From Candidatus Methylobacter titanis (GTDB lineage Bacteria > Pseudomonadota > Gammaproteobacteria > Methylococcales > Methylomonadaceae): DNA of 42,835 bases. The stretch is taken from contig JAQSDX010000018.1 in assembly GCA_029946125.1 (NCBI GenBank), positions 15,309-58,143 of the forward strand, written 5' to 3'. A program made the translations under genes and the position numbers. Shown here one piece after another: positions 8,648 to 17,127 of this stretch; position 1 is the first letter of the stretch, and every line of letters starts with the position of its first letter. The notes beneath the pieces are model-generated. The model was given only the letters and a program-made list of their open reading frames with translations. It was not told the DNA's origin and ran no database searches.

Positions 8648-10057
8648 ATGTCCATGCAAATTTTTCGCAGCAAACACATTACCTCGGATGACGACTCAGG
8701 CAGCGGCCTCAAGCGTTGTCTGTCTAAATGGGATTTGGCCTTTCTCGGCATAGGCGCAATCATCGGCACCGGTATCTTTGTACTGACCGGAATCGCCGCC
8801 GCCACTCAATCCGGGCCTGCCGTGACCCTGTCATTTGTGATCGCCGGACTCGCCTGCGCGTTCGCCGCCTTGTCTTATGCCGAATTATCCGCTTCAGTCG
8901 GCGGCTGCGGCAGCGCATACGGCTACAGCTATGTGGCTTTCGGGGAGATATTCGCCTTTATGATCGGCTGGGATTTGCTGCTGGAATACAGCCTTGCCGT
9001 AGCAACCGTCGCCAACGGCTGGTCCGGCTATTTCAATAACGCATTGACCGCCATCGGCATACCGTTACCGGAGATGCTGACCAAAGCCCCAAAACTCGGC
9101 GGACTGATCAACCTGCCTGCAACCGCGATTATTCTGATATTGATGCTGCTGCTGATTATCGGCGTAAAGCACAGCGCCAAAGTCAACAATGCGATGGTGT
9201 TTGTCAAACTACTCACCATCACCGTCTTTATCGCCGTTGCCGCGTTCAACATCCACCCGGAAAACTGGCATCCGTTCATGCCGTTCGGCTGGTTTCAGAC
9301 CCTGCCTGACGGCAAAACCACCGGCGTTCTGGCTGGCGCATCGCTGGTATTTTTTGCCTATGTCGGCTTCGATGCAGTGTCCACTGCCGCCGAGGAAGCC
9401 CGCGATCCGCAACGCGACCTGCCGTTCGGTATCGTCACCTCACTGGCTTTTTGCACCGTTATCTACATCCTGGTTTCCGGCCTGCTGACCGGCGTCGTCA
9501 ACTATACCGAACTCAACGTCTCCTCGCCTGTCGCTCACGCCCTGAACCTGCTCGGTTACAACTGGGCGTCGGCGCTGATTTCAACCGGCGTTATTGCAGG
9601 ACTGACTACCGTCATGCTGGTGCTGTATTACGGACTGACCCGCATCATCTTCGCGATGTCCCGCGATGGTCTGCTGTCGCCGTTCTTTAGCGAAGTGAAC
9701 CCCAAAACCCAAACTCCGGTACGCGTCATCGTACTATGCGGCATCATCATGGCGATAGCCGCAGGCTTCATCCCGCTAGGCGATCTGGCTGAACTGGTCA
9801 ACATCGGCACCTTGGCCGCATTCGTGCTGGTATGCTTAGGCGTATTGGTGCTGCGCATCACCAAGCCGGACATGAAACGCCCGTTCCGCTCGCCGTTCAG
9901 CCCGCTATTTCCGGTACTGGGCATGCTGTCCTGCACCGCGCTGATGGCATTTCTGCCGTCCCTAACCTGGCTGCGCTTTGTGGTCTGGCTGGTTATTGGG
10001 CTGATTGTTTATTTTTCTTATTCTATGCATCATAGTAAGCTGGCAAAGGCTAGTTGA
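8648..10057 (+). CDS. APC-superfamily amino-acid permease
   Basis: Cationic amino-acid/polyamine-type permease with about 12 membrane helices, 469 residues. The family signature follows the start: a cytoplasmic head, then LAFLGIGAIIGTGIFVLTG in helix 1 (substrate backbone-binding glycines). FAALSYAELSASVGGCGSAYGYSY comes later. The start at 8648 (MSMQIFRSK) has an AAGAGA ribosome-binding site 8 bp upstream. An in-frame ATG at 8522 would add 42 residues including a hydrophobic stretch. The coding part is distinctly richer in GC than its neighbours, so a different origin is possible. The substrate cannot be assigned. Confidence 0.9.
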   Translation: MSMQIFRSKHITSDDDSGSGLKRCLSKWDLAFLGIGAIIGTGIFVLTGIAAATQSGPAVTLSFVIAGLACAFAALSYAELSASVGGCGSAYGYSYVAFGEIFAFMIGWDLLLEYSLAVATVANGWSGYFNNALTAIGIPLPEMLTKAPKLGGLINLPATAIILILMLLLIIGVKHSAKVNNAMVFVKLLTITVFIAVAAFNIHPENWHPFMPFGWFQTLPDGKTTGVLAGASLVFFAYVGFDAVSTAAEEARDPQRDLPFGIVTSLAFCTVIYILVSGLLTGVVNYTELNVSSPVAHALNLLGYNWASALISTGVIAGLTTVMLVLYYGLTRIIFAMSRDGLLSPFFSEVNPKTQTPVRVIVLCGIIMAIAAGFIPLGDLAELVNIGTLAAFVLVCLGVLVLRITKPDMKRPFRSPFSPLFPVLGMLSCTALMAFLPSLTWLRFVVWLVIGLIVYFSYSMHHSKLAKAS

Positions 10058-10210
10058 ACTGGCTATGTAACCTCTGTTTCCGGAAAACACACTTCGAATC
10101 TGCCGGAAACGCTACCACGCGCTATGCTTGGGTAGCCTTATTCCTGCCTACCTATCTGTATTTAGGAAAGATGTCTACTCTTCGTTTCTTTGCAATTATT
10201 CTAAATTTCA

Positions 10211-10885
10211 ATGCTATCTAACCATTTCAAAAATGGGTTGCGCCGCAGTTGTGCGTCCATCAGTATTTTCGTTCTCATGTTGACGGGCTGTTCAGCGGTA
10301 AGAGAATCGTTTCCGACGAGAACGGCCACCGAACAACTTTTGCTCTCCACTGCCGCCGACCATGCCGCGAGCAAACTGGAATTTAATTTACCAAAACACA
10401 ACAAAGTTTTCCTGGATACTCAATATTTCGATACGTCAAGTCCCGATGCCAAATATGCTATCGGGGCGATTAGAGATCAATTACTGCTTCAGAGTTATCT
10501 TGTCATAATGGACAAACAGAAGGCTGATTCCATCATCGAAATTCGCTTGGGCGCATTGTCGATCAATCAAGACAAAACGCGCTGGCTAGGCCTGCCGGAT
10601 TTGAGTGTCCCGATACCACTATCGGGTAACATCCCGATTCCTGAAATTATATTGCTAGGCAATAACAAACTGGAAGGCATTGCGAAAATAGGTGTCACTA
10701 TTTACGATGCCAAAGAAGGCAAGCTGGTGAGCGTTGTGGAACCCGCCTACGGCTTCTCCCGATTTAGTGAATGGAAGGTACTATTGTTAAGTTGGACCGA
10801 TTCCGATTTGATCCCAAAGAATGCACGCGACGAACACGAAAGTCCTAAACTTCATGAGCGTTTATTGATCGAAGGCGGCTTATAA
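10211..10885 (+). CDS. Predicted outer-membrane lipoprotein (DUF6655-like)
   Basis: 224 residues with a lipoprotein signal: basic N-terminus, hydrophobic core, and the lipobox LTGC (Cys27), directly followed by a segment containing RTATEQLLLSTAAD. The RTATEQLLLS motif resembles a family of uncharacterised lipoproteins (DUF6655, from memory). The rest is a soluble alpha/beta region without catalytic motifs that I recognise. The lack of Asp at +2 (Ser28) favours outer-membrane sorting. No ribosome-binding site is obvious. Function unknown. Confidence 0.75.
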   Translation: MLSNHFKNGLRRSCASISIFVLMLTGCSAVRESFPTRTATEQLLLSTAADHAASKLEFNLPKHNKVFLDTQYFDTSSPDAKYAIGAIRDQLLLQSYLVIMDKQKADSIIEIRLGALSINQDKTRWLGLPDLSVPIPLSGNIPIPEIILLGNNKLEGIAKIGVTIYDAKEGKLVSVVEPAYGFSRFSEWKVLLLSWTDSDLIPKNARDEHESPKLHERLLIEGGL

Positions 10886-10935
10886 TATTAGTTTTTTGCG
10901 CCAAACAATTTCAGCTTAAGCCCAGTGAGCAAACC

Positions 10936-12624
10936 ATGCGACCTAATCTTTCCACTAATATTTTGTATTCTTGTGAGCCCCCTATGCAATATGCAGTATT
11001 TTTATCCATTTTCACTTTAATGAAACTTTCATTGAGTGCGGCGTTATTTAAAATTTACCTATTCTTAAGTCTATTGGGGAAAAACAGCTCCAATAAGCAT
11101 AAATCTTACCCGCTTGTTAAGTTACTAAAAACCTCGCTTTGGTCAAAATATAACCCGCTTCTAGTTACCCTGCTTTTTCCTTCTTTATCAATGGCAGCCG
11201 ATGAAGTAAGCGCGATTAGCAAAGTACAACCGTTAGATTTAACCCAGCACTGGGCCGGTTATATGGCTCTGGTCGTTTTTACAATTGCCTATATTCTCGC
11301 AATGACCGAAGAGGTAACTGAGTTAAAAAAATCGAAGCCAATGGTGTTTGCAGCAAGTATGATTTGGATCTTTATTGCTGCCGTTTATACCAACGGTGAG
11401 ATGAGCGAGCAAGCAGGGGTAGCGTTCCGCTCTACTCTTGAAGGTTATGGCGAACTGTTTTTGTTCATCATGGTATCGATGACTTACTTGAATGCCATGG
11501 AAGACAGGGGCGTGTTTGACAGCCTGCGGGTCTGGCTGTTAAGCAAGAACTTCACCTATCGGCAATTATTCTGGATTACCGGCTTTCAGTCGTTCTTTAT
11601 CTCGTCCGGCTGCAACAATCTCACTACCGCTTTGCTGATGGGTTCGGTTATTTTGGCTATGGGTAAGGATTGCCCGCGCTTCGTTACCCTATCCTGCATC
11701 AATGTTGTAGTCGCCTCCAATGCAGGCGGCTCCTTCAGCCCCTTTGGCGACATCACTACATTATTGGTATGGCAAAAAGGCGTAGTGCCTTTTACCGATT
11801 TCTTTTCCCTGTTGATTCCGGCCATCATCAACTTTGTAATACCTGCGGCCATTATGAATTTCTTTATTCCACAAGAAAGACCCGCTGCGGTAATGGAAGC
11901 TCAGGACATGAAAAGGGGCGCCTGGATAATCATCTTTTTATTCGTATTGACCATTATTACCTCGGCTTGCTTCGAAAATTTCCTGAGCCTGCCACCTGCG
12001 GCCGGGATGATGATGGGTCTGACCTATTTGAAGTTTTTCAGTTATTACCTGCAAAAAACCCGTGATTCTCACTCGGTATTGATACCCGTAGATTTGACCG
12101 ATGTCAAAATCGATCATTTTGGGCCGATGAAATATATGAATAATCCACAAGCCGAGGTAAATCAACGACTGGCCAAGGAACTGCCTTTTGATATTTTCCA
12201 GAAAGTCGCCAACCTGGAATGGGATACCCTACTGTTTTTTTACGGTGTAATGGTAGGGGTCGGAGGTTTGAGCTTCATCGGCTATTTAGAAGTGGCATCC
12301 CATCATTTATACGGCAGCATCGACCCCACTGCGGCGAATATTCTGGTCGGCATTGCCTCGGCATTTGTCGATAACGGCACAATTATGCTATCTGTACTGA
12401 CCATGGATCCTGATATTTCTCAAGGACAATGGCTGCTCGTGACATTGACTGCCGGTGTCGGCGGCAGCATGCTGGCGGTCGGTTCCGCCGCAGGAGTTGG
12501 CTTGATGGGACAGGCTAAAGGAATTTACACTTTCACCAGCCATTTAAAATGGACGCCGGTCATTATGCTGGGTTACTTCGGCAGCATCGCCGCCCATTTT
12601 CTGATCAATGGCCGTTATTTCTAG
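10936..12624 (+). CDS. nhaD: NhaD-type Na+/H+ antiporter
   Basis: Sodium:proton antiporter of the ion-transporter superfamily, about 12 membrane helices. Diagnostic segments include SSGCNNLTTALLMG, NAGGSFSPFGDITTLLVW and a late ASAFVDNGTIMLSVL. The frame of 562 residues is about 80 longer than usual. The signal-like stretch ending LSMAADE, where typical NhaD proteins begin, lies at residues ~74-90. The ATG at 10936 has a GTGAG ribosome-binding site, but later ATGs (10984, 11020) are possible. NhaD proteins extrude Na+ or Li+ at alkaline pH. Confidence 0.9.
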   Translation: MRPNLSTNILYSCEPPMQYAVFLSIFTLMKLSLSAALFKIYLFLSLLGKNSSNKHKSYPLVKLLKTSLWSKYNPLLVTLLFPSLSMAADEVSAISKVQPLDLTQHWAGYMALVVFTIAYILAMTEEVTELKKSKPMVFAASMIWIFIAAVYTNGEMSEQAGVAFRSTLEGYGELFLFIMVSMTYLNAMEDRGVFDSLRVWLLSKNFTYRQLFWITGFQSFFISSGCNNLTTALLMGSVILAMGKDCPRFVTLSCINVVVASNAGGSFSPFGDITTLLVWQKGVVPFTDFFSLLIPAIINFVIPAAIMNFFIPQERPAAVMEAQDMKRGAWIIIFLFVLTIITSACFENFLSLPPAAGMMMGLTYLKFFSYYLQKTRDSHSVLIPVDLTDVKIDHFGPMKYMNNPQAEVNQRLAKELPFDIFQKVANLEWDTLLFFYGVMVGVGGLSFIGYLEVASHHLYGSIDPTAANILVGIASAFVDNGTIMLSVLTMDPDISQGQWLLVTLTAGVGGSMLAVGSAAGVGLMGQAKGIYTFTSHLKWTPVIMLGYFGSIAAHFLINGRYF

Positions 12625-12649
12625 GCTGACCGTAAAATAACCGATGTCA

Positions 12650-12694
12650 TTGCCAGGGTAAGTGTGTTCGTGATTTTATCGCTTACCTTGACAA
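12650..12694. terminator. Hairpin between convergent nhaD and ygjP-like genes
   Basis: 13-bp stem (TTGCCAGGGTAAG pairing with CTTACCTTGACAA, one mismatch and one G-U) with a 19-nt loop, placed between convergent genes. There is no strong T-run, so this is likely a bidirectional transcript-end structure rather than a classic intrinsic terminator. Confidence 0.4.
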
Positions 12695-12716
12695 GGGCAA
12701 ACGCTCCCCAAAAATA

Positions 12717-13379
12717 CTACAACCCCATCATCAAACTGCTGCCATGTTTTTTCAGCCAATACCGTCTACTTTGATAGTCCGGCAAATGTTCGGCAACCAA
12801 AGCCCAGAAATGCGCGGAATGATTCCTAATTTTGATATGGCAAAGCTCGTGTACCACCACGTATTCCAAAACTTCCGGAGGAGCTATGATTAACAACCAG
12901 TTGATATGAATGTCGTTATGAATGCCGCAACTGCCCCATCGGCTTTTTTGCGTTTTGATTTTAATTGTCTGGGGAAATAGCTGCTTTTTTTCCGCATAAC
13001 GGTTTACCAGTTGCTCTACCTGGCTTTTCGATTCCTTTTTCATCCAGCGTATTAATGCCTCTTTTATCTCGGCACTGTGATCATGAATCATCAATGCGTC
13101 GGGGACATGGGCAATAAATTCAATAAATTCTTGGCTAAATTCTATTTTTATCTTTTTTAATTTTGTCGGTCTTACCGTCAATTTATACGATACTCCCTGA
13201 TAAGGAATGTCAGCGCCATGACCGTAAACAGCCGGGGCCAACGTTTCATGCTGTTGACTTTTAGCTGCAATTTTAGCCAACGCCCGGACTATCCACTCCC
13301 GCTTGGACTGAACGAATTGATGAATTTTATGTTCGGCGACTTTTACCGGGGCGACAACCTCTACTTTACTTGGCGTCAC
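12717..13379 (-). CDS. YgjP-like metallopeptidase-domain protein, start unclear
   Basis: Member of the YgjP/DUF45 family of putative zinc metalloproteins. The zinc motif HELCHIKIRNHSAHFW (HExxH plus a downstream His) and the typical KIKTQKSRWGSC segment are both present. The first ordinary start is a GTG at 13379, giving 220 residues, but the family N-terminus (YQIRRSQRATQTRII) is encoded in frame immediately upstream, back to about 13445. That extension contains no ATG, GTG or TTG; an ATT at 13443-13445 preceded by AAGAGA could serve, giving 242 residues. The physiological role is unknown. Confidence 0.85.
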   Translation of the reverse strand: MTPSKVEVVAPVKVAEHKIHQFVQSKREWIVRALAKIAAKSQQHETLAPAVYGHGADIPYQGVSYKLTVRPTKLKKIKIEFSQEFIEFIAHVPDALMIHDHSAEIKEALIRWMKKESKSQVEQLVNRYAEKKQLFPQTIKIKTQKSRWGSCGIHNDIHINWLLIIAPPEVLEYVVVHELCHIKIRNHSAHFWALVAEHLPDYQSRRYWLKKHGSSLMMGL

Positions 13380-13529
13380 AATGATTCGCGTCTGCGTAGC
13401 CCGCTGACTGCGCCGGATTTGATAGGAAAATGCTGGATTAGAAATGACAGTTCTCTTTACTGGATGTTTTACACTATTCTGATTTATTTTGCGTCTTTCC
13501 TGGACTAATCGTCTTTTCTAGGTCTAAAC

Positions 13530-13925
13530 CTAACCATCCTGATTAATCATGTGGGTTGCCAATTGCTGTAAAGCCTGACTTAAGTTTTCCCTGAAATTGG
13601 CGTCCATGGTTATTTCATTTAGGGCTTTATTCATACACAACATCCACTGATCTCTTGCAACTTCGTCTATTGCAAAGGCAATATGCCGCTGCCGCAATCT
13701 TGGATGCCCGTACTCCTGAATAAATAAATCGGGACCGCCCAGCCAGCCAGACAAAAATTTGAACAATTTGTCATGCGCAGCCGCCAAATCCGCCGCATGC
13801 ATACCTCGAACTCCGGACGTTTCAGGCAAACTGTCCATAAAAAAATAAAACCGCTCCACCAGATTGAGTATTGCCGTTTTTCCGCCTATCAGTTCATAAG
13901 GTGTTGTTTGTTTATTTTCTGTCAT
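13530..13925 (-). CDS. Group II truncated haemoglobin (TrHbO type)
   Basis: 131-residue globin of the 2-on-2 fold. The visible signature is YGHPRLRQRHIAFAI with the proximal haem-ligand His81, RDQWMLCM with the group II/III Trp (G8, residue 94), and the B-helix FYFFMD. Such proteins bind O2 or NO and are linked to oxygen or redox handling in aerobes. Monocistronic, with an AGGA ribosome-binding site just before the ATG. Confidence 0.92.
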   Translation of the reverse strand: MTENKQTTPYELIGGKTAILNLVERFYFFMDSLPETSGVRGMHAADLAAAHDKLFKFLSGWLGGPDLFIQEYGHPRLRQRHIAFAIDEVARDQWMLCMNKALNEITMDANFRENLSQALQQLATHMINQDG

Positions 13926-14062
13926 AATCCTGTGCCCTGAAAAATCATTCTTTCAATAATTCAGTATTCTACTAAATATTCCTACCAATACCTCCAAACT
14001 CTTGTAAAATCTAAAGGTCTGTTTGTTATGTTAACCATGTATTTTTAAGGAATCCAAATAAA

Positions 14063-14731
14063 ATGAAACTAAATACCGCTATTCCACGTACGGAATCCAG
14101 TATTCTGGCAACCAATAAAGTACTGAAAAACACCTATTTGTTATTGTCGATGACGTTGATTTTCAGCGCCATGACTGCCGGTGCAGCGATGGCGCTGAAT
14201 CTGCCGCATTTTGGCCCTGTCATTACCCTAGTCGGTTATTTCGGCCTGCTGTTTTTAACCACCAAATTCAGCAACAGTAGCTTAGGCTTGGTTTTTGTTT
14301 TTGCCTTGACCGGTTTTATGGGACTAACGCTCGGCCCTATTTTAACCCTGTACATTAAGGCATTCAGCAACGGTCATGAATTAATCATGACCGCATTAGG
14401 CGGAACCGGCGTTATATTCCTGGGACTTTCCGGCTACGCGCTAACAACGCGCAAAGATTTCAGCTTTATGGGCGGCTTCCTGATGGTAGGCGTTCTGGTC
14501 GCATTTCTGGCAGGTCTTGGCGCAATGTTTTTCGCTATACCGGCTTTATCGCTGGCGGTATCGGCGATGTTTATTCTGCTCATGTCCGGAATGATCTTAT
14601 ACCAGACCAGTGAAATCATTCACGGCGGTGAAACCAACTATATCTTGGCGACTATTTCTTTATACATTACCATCTACAACCTATTCTTAAGCTTATTGCA
14701 ATTGTTGGGCGTATTCAGCGGCAAAGAATAA
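14063..14731 (+). CDS. yccA: Bax inhibitor-1/YccA family membrane protein
   Basis: Seven-helix inner-membrane protein of 222 residues (TMBIM/BI-1 family). Family members include E. coli YccA, which modulates the FtsH protease, and pH-gated calcium-leak proteins. Features: N-terminal tail with ATNKVLKNTYLLLSMTL, and a last pair of helices with MILYQTSEIIHGGETNYI containing the conserved acidic residues. An AAGGAA ribosome-binding site precedes the ATG. A weak TTGTAA / TGTTAT promoter pair lies at about 14002-14029. A strong terminator follows. Confidence 0.92.
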   Translation: MKLNTAIPRTESSILATNKVLKNTYLLLSMTLIFSAMTAGAAMALNLPHFGPVITLVGYFGLLFLTTKFSNSSLGLVFVFALTGFMGLTLGPILTLYIKAFSNGHELIMTALGGTGVIFLGLSGYALTTRKDFSFMGGFLMVGVLVAFLAGLGAMFFAIPALSLAVSAMFILLMSGMILYQTSEIIHGGETNYILATISLYITIYNLFLSLLQLLGVFSGKE

Positions 14732-14753
14732 ATAATCTTTGACGCTACCCCAC

Positions 14754-14794
14754 CTTAAAAAGCCCGGCTAACTTGGTTAGTCGGGCTTTTTAAG
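14754..14794. terminator. Bidirectional intrinsic terminator
   Basis: A 15-bp stem, AAAAAGCCCGGCTAA pairing with TTAGTCGGGCTTTTT (one G-U), with a short loop and T-runs on both strands. It ends both the yccA transcript and the long flagellar operon arriving from the other side. Confidence 0.93.
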
Positions 14795-14805
14795 GTCTTG
14801 TGTCT

Positions 14806-15225
14806 TTATAGCGAATGCTTAGAACCATGCAAGCGAATCAATAAAGCGGCCTCATCATGGCTTAATCCTGAGCTTTGCATTAATTCATTGATGCTGGCTC
14901 CACTTTTTACTTTTCGGATATCTACACTGTACGGGTGGTCCGACTGGTCATTGTTCCCGACCTCTGTAAGCTTTATTGCCAAATCATTGATCTGCTCATC
15001 GGTAACGGCTATCCGGTTATCCACGGCGGCTATTCGACTATCCACCGTTAAAGCGGCGGTACACAAGCCGACAATATCATTAGTATTACCGTGAACAATA
15101 TCATTAAGAACCAGGTAATCGTGTTTAAGCTTCTGTTGAGTACGCGCCAGCCAAAAAAGTACCACAAGCATAATTACAATCACCACGCCCTCAATGATAA
15201 GAGCGATCATCAAAGGATTATTCAT
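14806..15225 (-). CDS. DUF2802 protein at the end of the flagellar operon
   Basis: 139-residue protein with an N-terminal membrane helix (about 5-27), a helical middle region, and the conserved C-terminal DUF2802 segment (about 108-135, ASINELMQSSGLSHDEAALL), a helix-turn-helix-like motif. The ATG at 15225 overlaps the stop of the small gene upstream (TGATG). In Pseudomonas a DUF2802 gene closes the flagellar/chemotaxis cluster next to cheW (recalled, not checked), so the family is flagellum-associated. Function unknown. Confidence 0.85.
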   Translation of the reverse strand: MNNPLMIALIIEGVVIVIMLVVLFWLARTQQKLKHDYLVLNDIVHGNTNDIVGLCTAALTVDSRIAAVDNRIAVTDEQINDLAIKLTEVGNNDQSDHPYSVDIRKVKSGASINELMQSSGLSHDEAALLIRLHGSKHSL

Positions 15226-15383
15226 CAAACAACTTCATCAATATGTTGCATGGGTTCAGCATCCTGTTCTTTCACTTCTTGTTTTTTTCTACGATGCTGC
15301 TTCTCTAGGCGAGTATCATCCCTTTTAATTTTTTTGGGTTTTACGACAGGAAAAGAGGGAGCTATGGGATGTATTTCTAGCAT
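15225..15383 (-). CDS. Small 52-residue charged protein between fliA and DUF2802
   Basis: A 53-codon frame (stop included) from ATG 15383, preceded by a consensus GGAGG ribosome-binding site and ending by sharing one base with the DUF2802 start (TGATG). The product starts MLEIHPIAPSFPVVKPKK, has a strongly charged Lys/Arg/Glu middle, and ends MQHIDEVV. There is no membrane segment or known domain. Uncharacterised small proteins with a Pro-rich start and an HIDE-type C-terminus occur near flagellar/chemotaxis genes in other gammaproteobacteria (from memory). Its strong RBS and coupling argue it is real. Confidence 0.72.
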   Translation of the reverse strand: MLEIHPIAPSFPVVKPKKIKRDDTRLEKQHRRKKQEVKEQDAEPMQHIDEVV

Positions 15384-15529
15384 ATCGGCCTCCTATTGTT
15401 TATTGGTAACGACTCAGGTGAGTTACGTTTATTTAAAATCAACAAAAACCTACGTGATTAACCACTACCGATTTAAGGTGAGGCAACTTAAGTTAATAGC
15501 CCCGTTTTCAGCTTGACCACTAAAAACCG

Positions 15530-16258
15530 TTAAGCTGATGTCCATTCAGATAGCCGCGAACGTAATCTCAACACGGCCTGCGTGCTGATCTGGCTGACCC
15601 TGGATTCACTCACGTTTAAAACTTCGCCGATTTCCCGCAAATTAAGTTCTTCATCATAATAGAGCGATATAACCAGGCGCTCACGCTCGGGCAAACCCAT
15701 GATCGCATCTGCCAGTGCCTGTTGAAAACCTTCGCGACCTAGGCCGTCGGCCAGACCTTCTTGCTGACGCAGGGATTCATCAAGATAATGATCGCCATCT
15801 TGCGTCAATTCTTCGACACTGAACACACGGCAGCTGCTTGAATCCTGAAGAATATGATTGTATTCATCAATGGCTATACCTAAATACTCGGCCACATCAA
15901 CGTCTCTTGCCTCGCGCCCGGTTCTGTTTTCGATCGCACGTATCGCGTCGGATACCATGCGCGATTTTTTATGCACGGAACGAGGCGTCCAGTCACTGCG
16001 TCTGACCTCATCCAACATCGAACCCCGAATACGAATACCGGCATAGGTATCAAAACTGGCTCCCTGCGAGGCGTCATAATTCCTGATAGCCTCCAGCAAG
16101 CCAAGCATCCCTGCCTGAATCAGATCATCGACTTGAACCGAATCGGGCAGTCTGTTCAATAAGTGGTAGGCAATGCGCTTAACTAACGGTGCATGCTGCA
16201 TGACACGCTCATCGGTGCCACCCGCCTGTACCGCTGTGTACATTGCCACGCCACTCAT
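15530..16258 (-). CDS. fliA: FliA, flagellar sigma factor (sigma-28)
   Basis: RNA polymerase sigma-28 for late flagellar genes, 242 residues. Region 2 contains DDLIQAGMLGLLEAIRNYD and FDTYAGIRIRGSMLDEVRRSDW. Region 3 is present, and region 4 has LPERERLVISLYYDEELNLREIGEVLNVSESRVSQI with the HTH. The start overlaps flhG by 4 bp. A 146-bp gap without clear genes follows before the next small gene. Confidence 0.96.
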   Translation of the reverse strand: MSGVAMYTAVQAGGTDERVMQHAPLVKRIAYHLLNRLPDSVQVDDLIQAGMLGLLEAIRNYDASQGASFDTYAGIRIRGSMLDEVRRSDWTPRSVHKKSRMVSDAIRAIENRTGREARDVDVAEYLGIAIDEYNHILQDSSSCRVFSVEELTQDGDHYLDESLRQQEGLADGLGREGFQQALADAIMGLPERERLVISLYYDEELNLREIGEVLNVSESRVSQISTQAVLRLRSRLSEWTSA

Positions 16259-17127
16259 GCAACATCCTTTTGGGAACCGTACTGAATCATTCTTTCAATA
16301 AAAAACTCGATATAACCGCCCGCCTGAGATTTAAGCGGCCAGCTGTCAATTCTTGCGGCTATCGTTTTCAATGCGAGAGCGGCTTTGCTTCTGGGGAAGC
16401 CGATAACAACCGGCGTTTGCTTTTGAACCGACTTACGCAAATATTCGTCATAAGGCACTGCACCGGCAAACTTCAGCGTAACATCCAGATAACGATCGGT
16501 TACTTTATTTAATTTCTGAAACAGCGCGTGGCCTTGTTGAACAGTCTGAACCATATTGGTGATCACATGAAATTTGGACAAACCATAATCCCGGTTAAGC
16601 AACTTGATAAACGCATAAGCATCGGTTAACGAGGTGGGTTCATCGCAAACAACAACGACAATTTCCTGACAGGAACGGGCAAAATTCACCACACTCGCCG
16701 ATATACCGGCCGCTGTATCGACAATCAACACGTCGATATCTTGATCGATCTCGCTGAAGGCATGGATCACTGAGGCTTGTTCAATCGTCGTCAATTCAGA
16801 CATCCTCTGAATACCCGATGCCCCTGGAATCACTCTCAAACCCGAAGGCCCCTCAATCATGATTTCATCTAAGGTTTTTTCTCCTGAGAGCACATGAGAA
16901 AGATTGAACTTGGGGTAAACGCCTAACAAAATATCAACATTAGCCAGACCCAAATCAGCATCCATTAATACCACCCGCTGTCCCATTTGCGATAAGGCTA
17001 TGCCGATGTTAACCGACAAGTTTGTTTTACCTACACCGCCCTTGCCGCTGGTGATTGCGATAACTCTAACAGGCTTCATTTGATTCATGTTTCTTATTCC
17101 CGCTGCTTGATCAGATTGCTTATGCAT
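16255..17127 (-). CDS. flhG: FlhG/FleN, flagellar number regulator (MinD-like ATPase)
   Basis: SIMIBI-class ATPase that limits flagellar number and works with FlhF at the pole. 290 residues from the chosen ATG (MHKQSDQAAGIRNMNQ). The deviant Walker A motif SGKGGVGKTN lies at about 27-36, with VLMDADLGLANVDILLG, VDTAAGIS and the membrane-targeting C-terminal end. A longer frame of 23 extra residues exists, but the N-terminus chosen matches FleN proteins. The start lies inside the 3' end of flhF (8-bp overlap). Confidence 0.94.
   Translation of the reverse strand: MHKQSDQAAGIRNMNQMKPVRVIAITSGKGGVGKTNLSVNIGIALSQMGQRVVLMDADLGLANVDILLGVYPKFNLSHVLSGEKTLDEIMIEGPSGLRVIPGASGIQRMSELTTIEQASVIHAFSEIDQDIDVLIVDTAAGISASVVNFARSCQEIVVVVCDEPTSLTDAYAFIKLLNRDYGLSKFHVITNMVQTVQQGHALFQKLNKVTDRYLDVTLKFAGAVPYDEYLRKSVQKQTPVVIGFPRSKAALALKTIAARIDSWPLKSQAGGYIEFFIERMIQYGSQKDVA

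Noticed and set aside
15376-15400. GCCGATA box resembling a sigma-28 -10 near the small gene
   Set aside because: It overlaps the ribosome-binding site and start codon, and no TAAAGTTT-like -35 lies 11 bp upstream.
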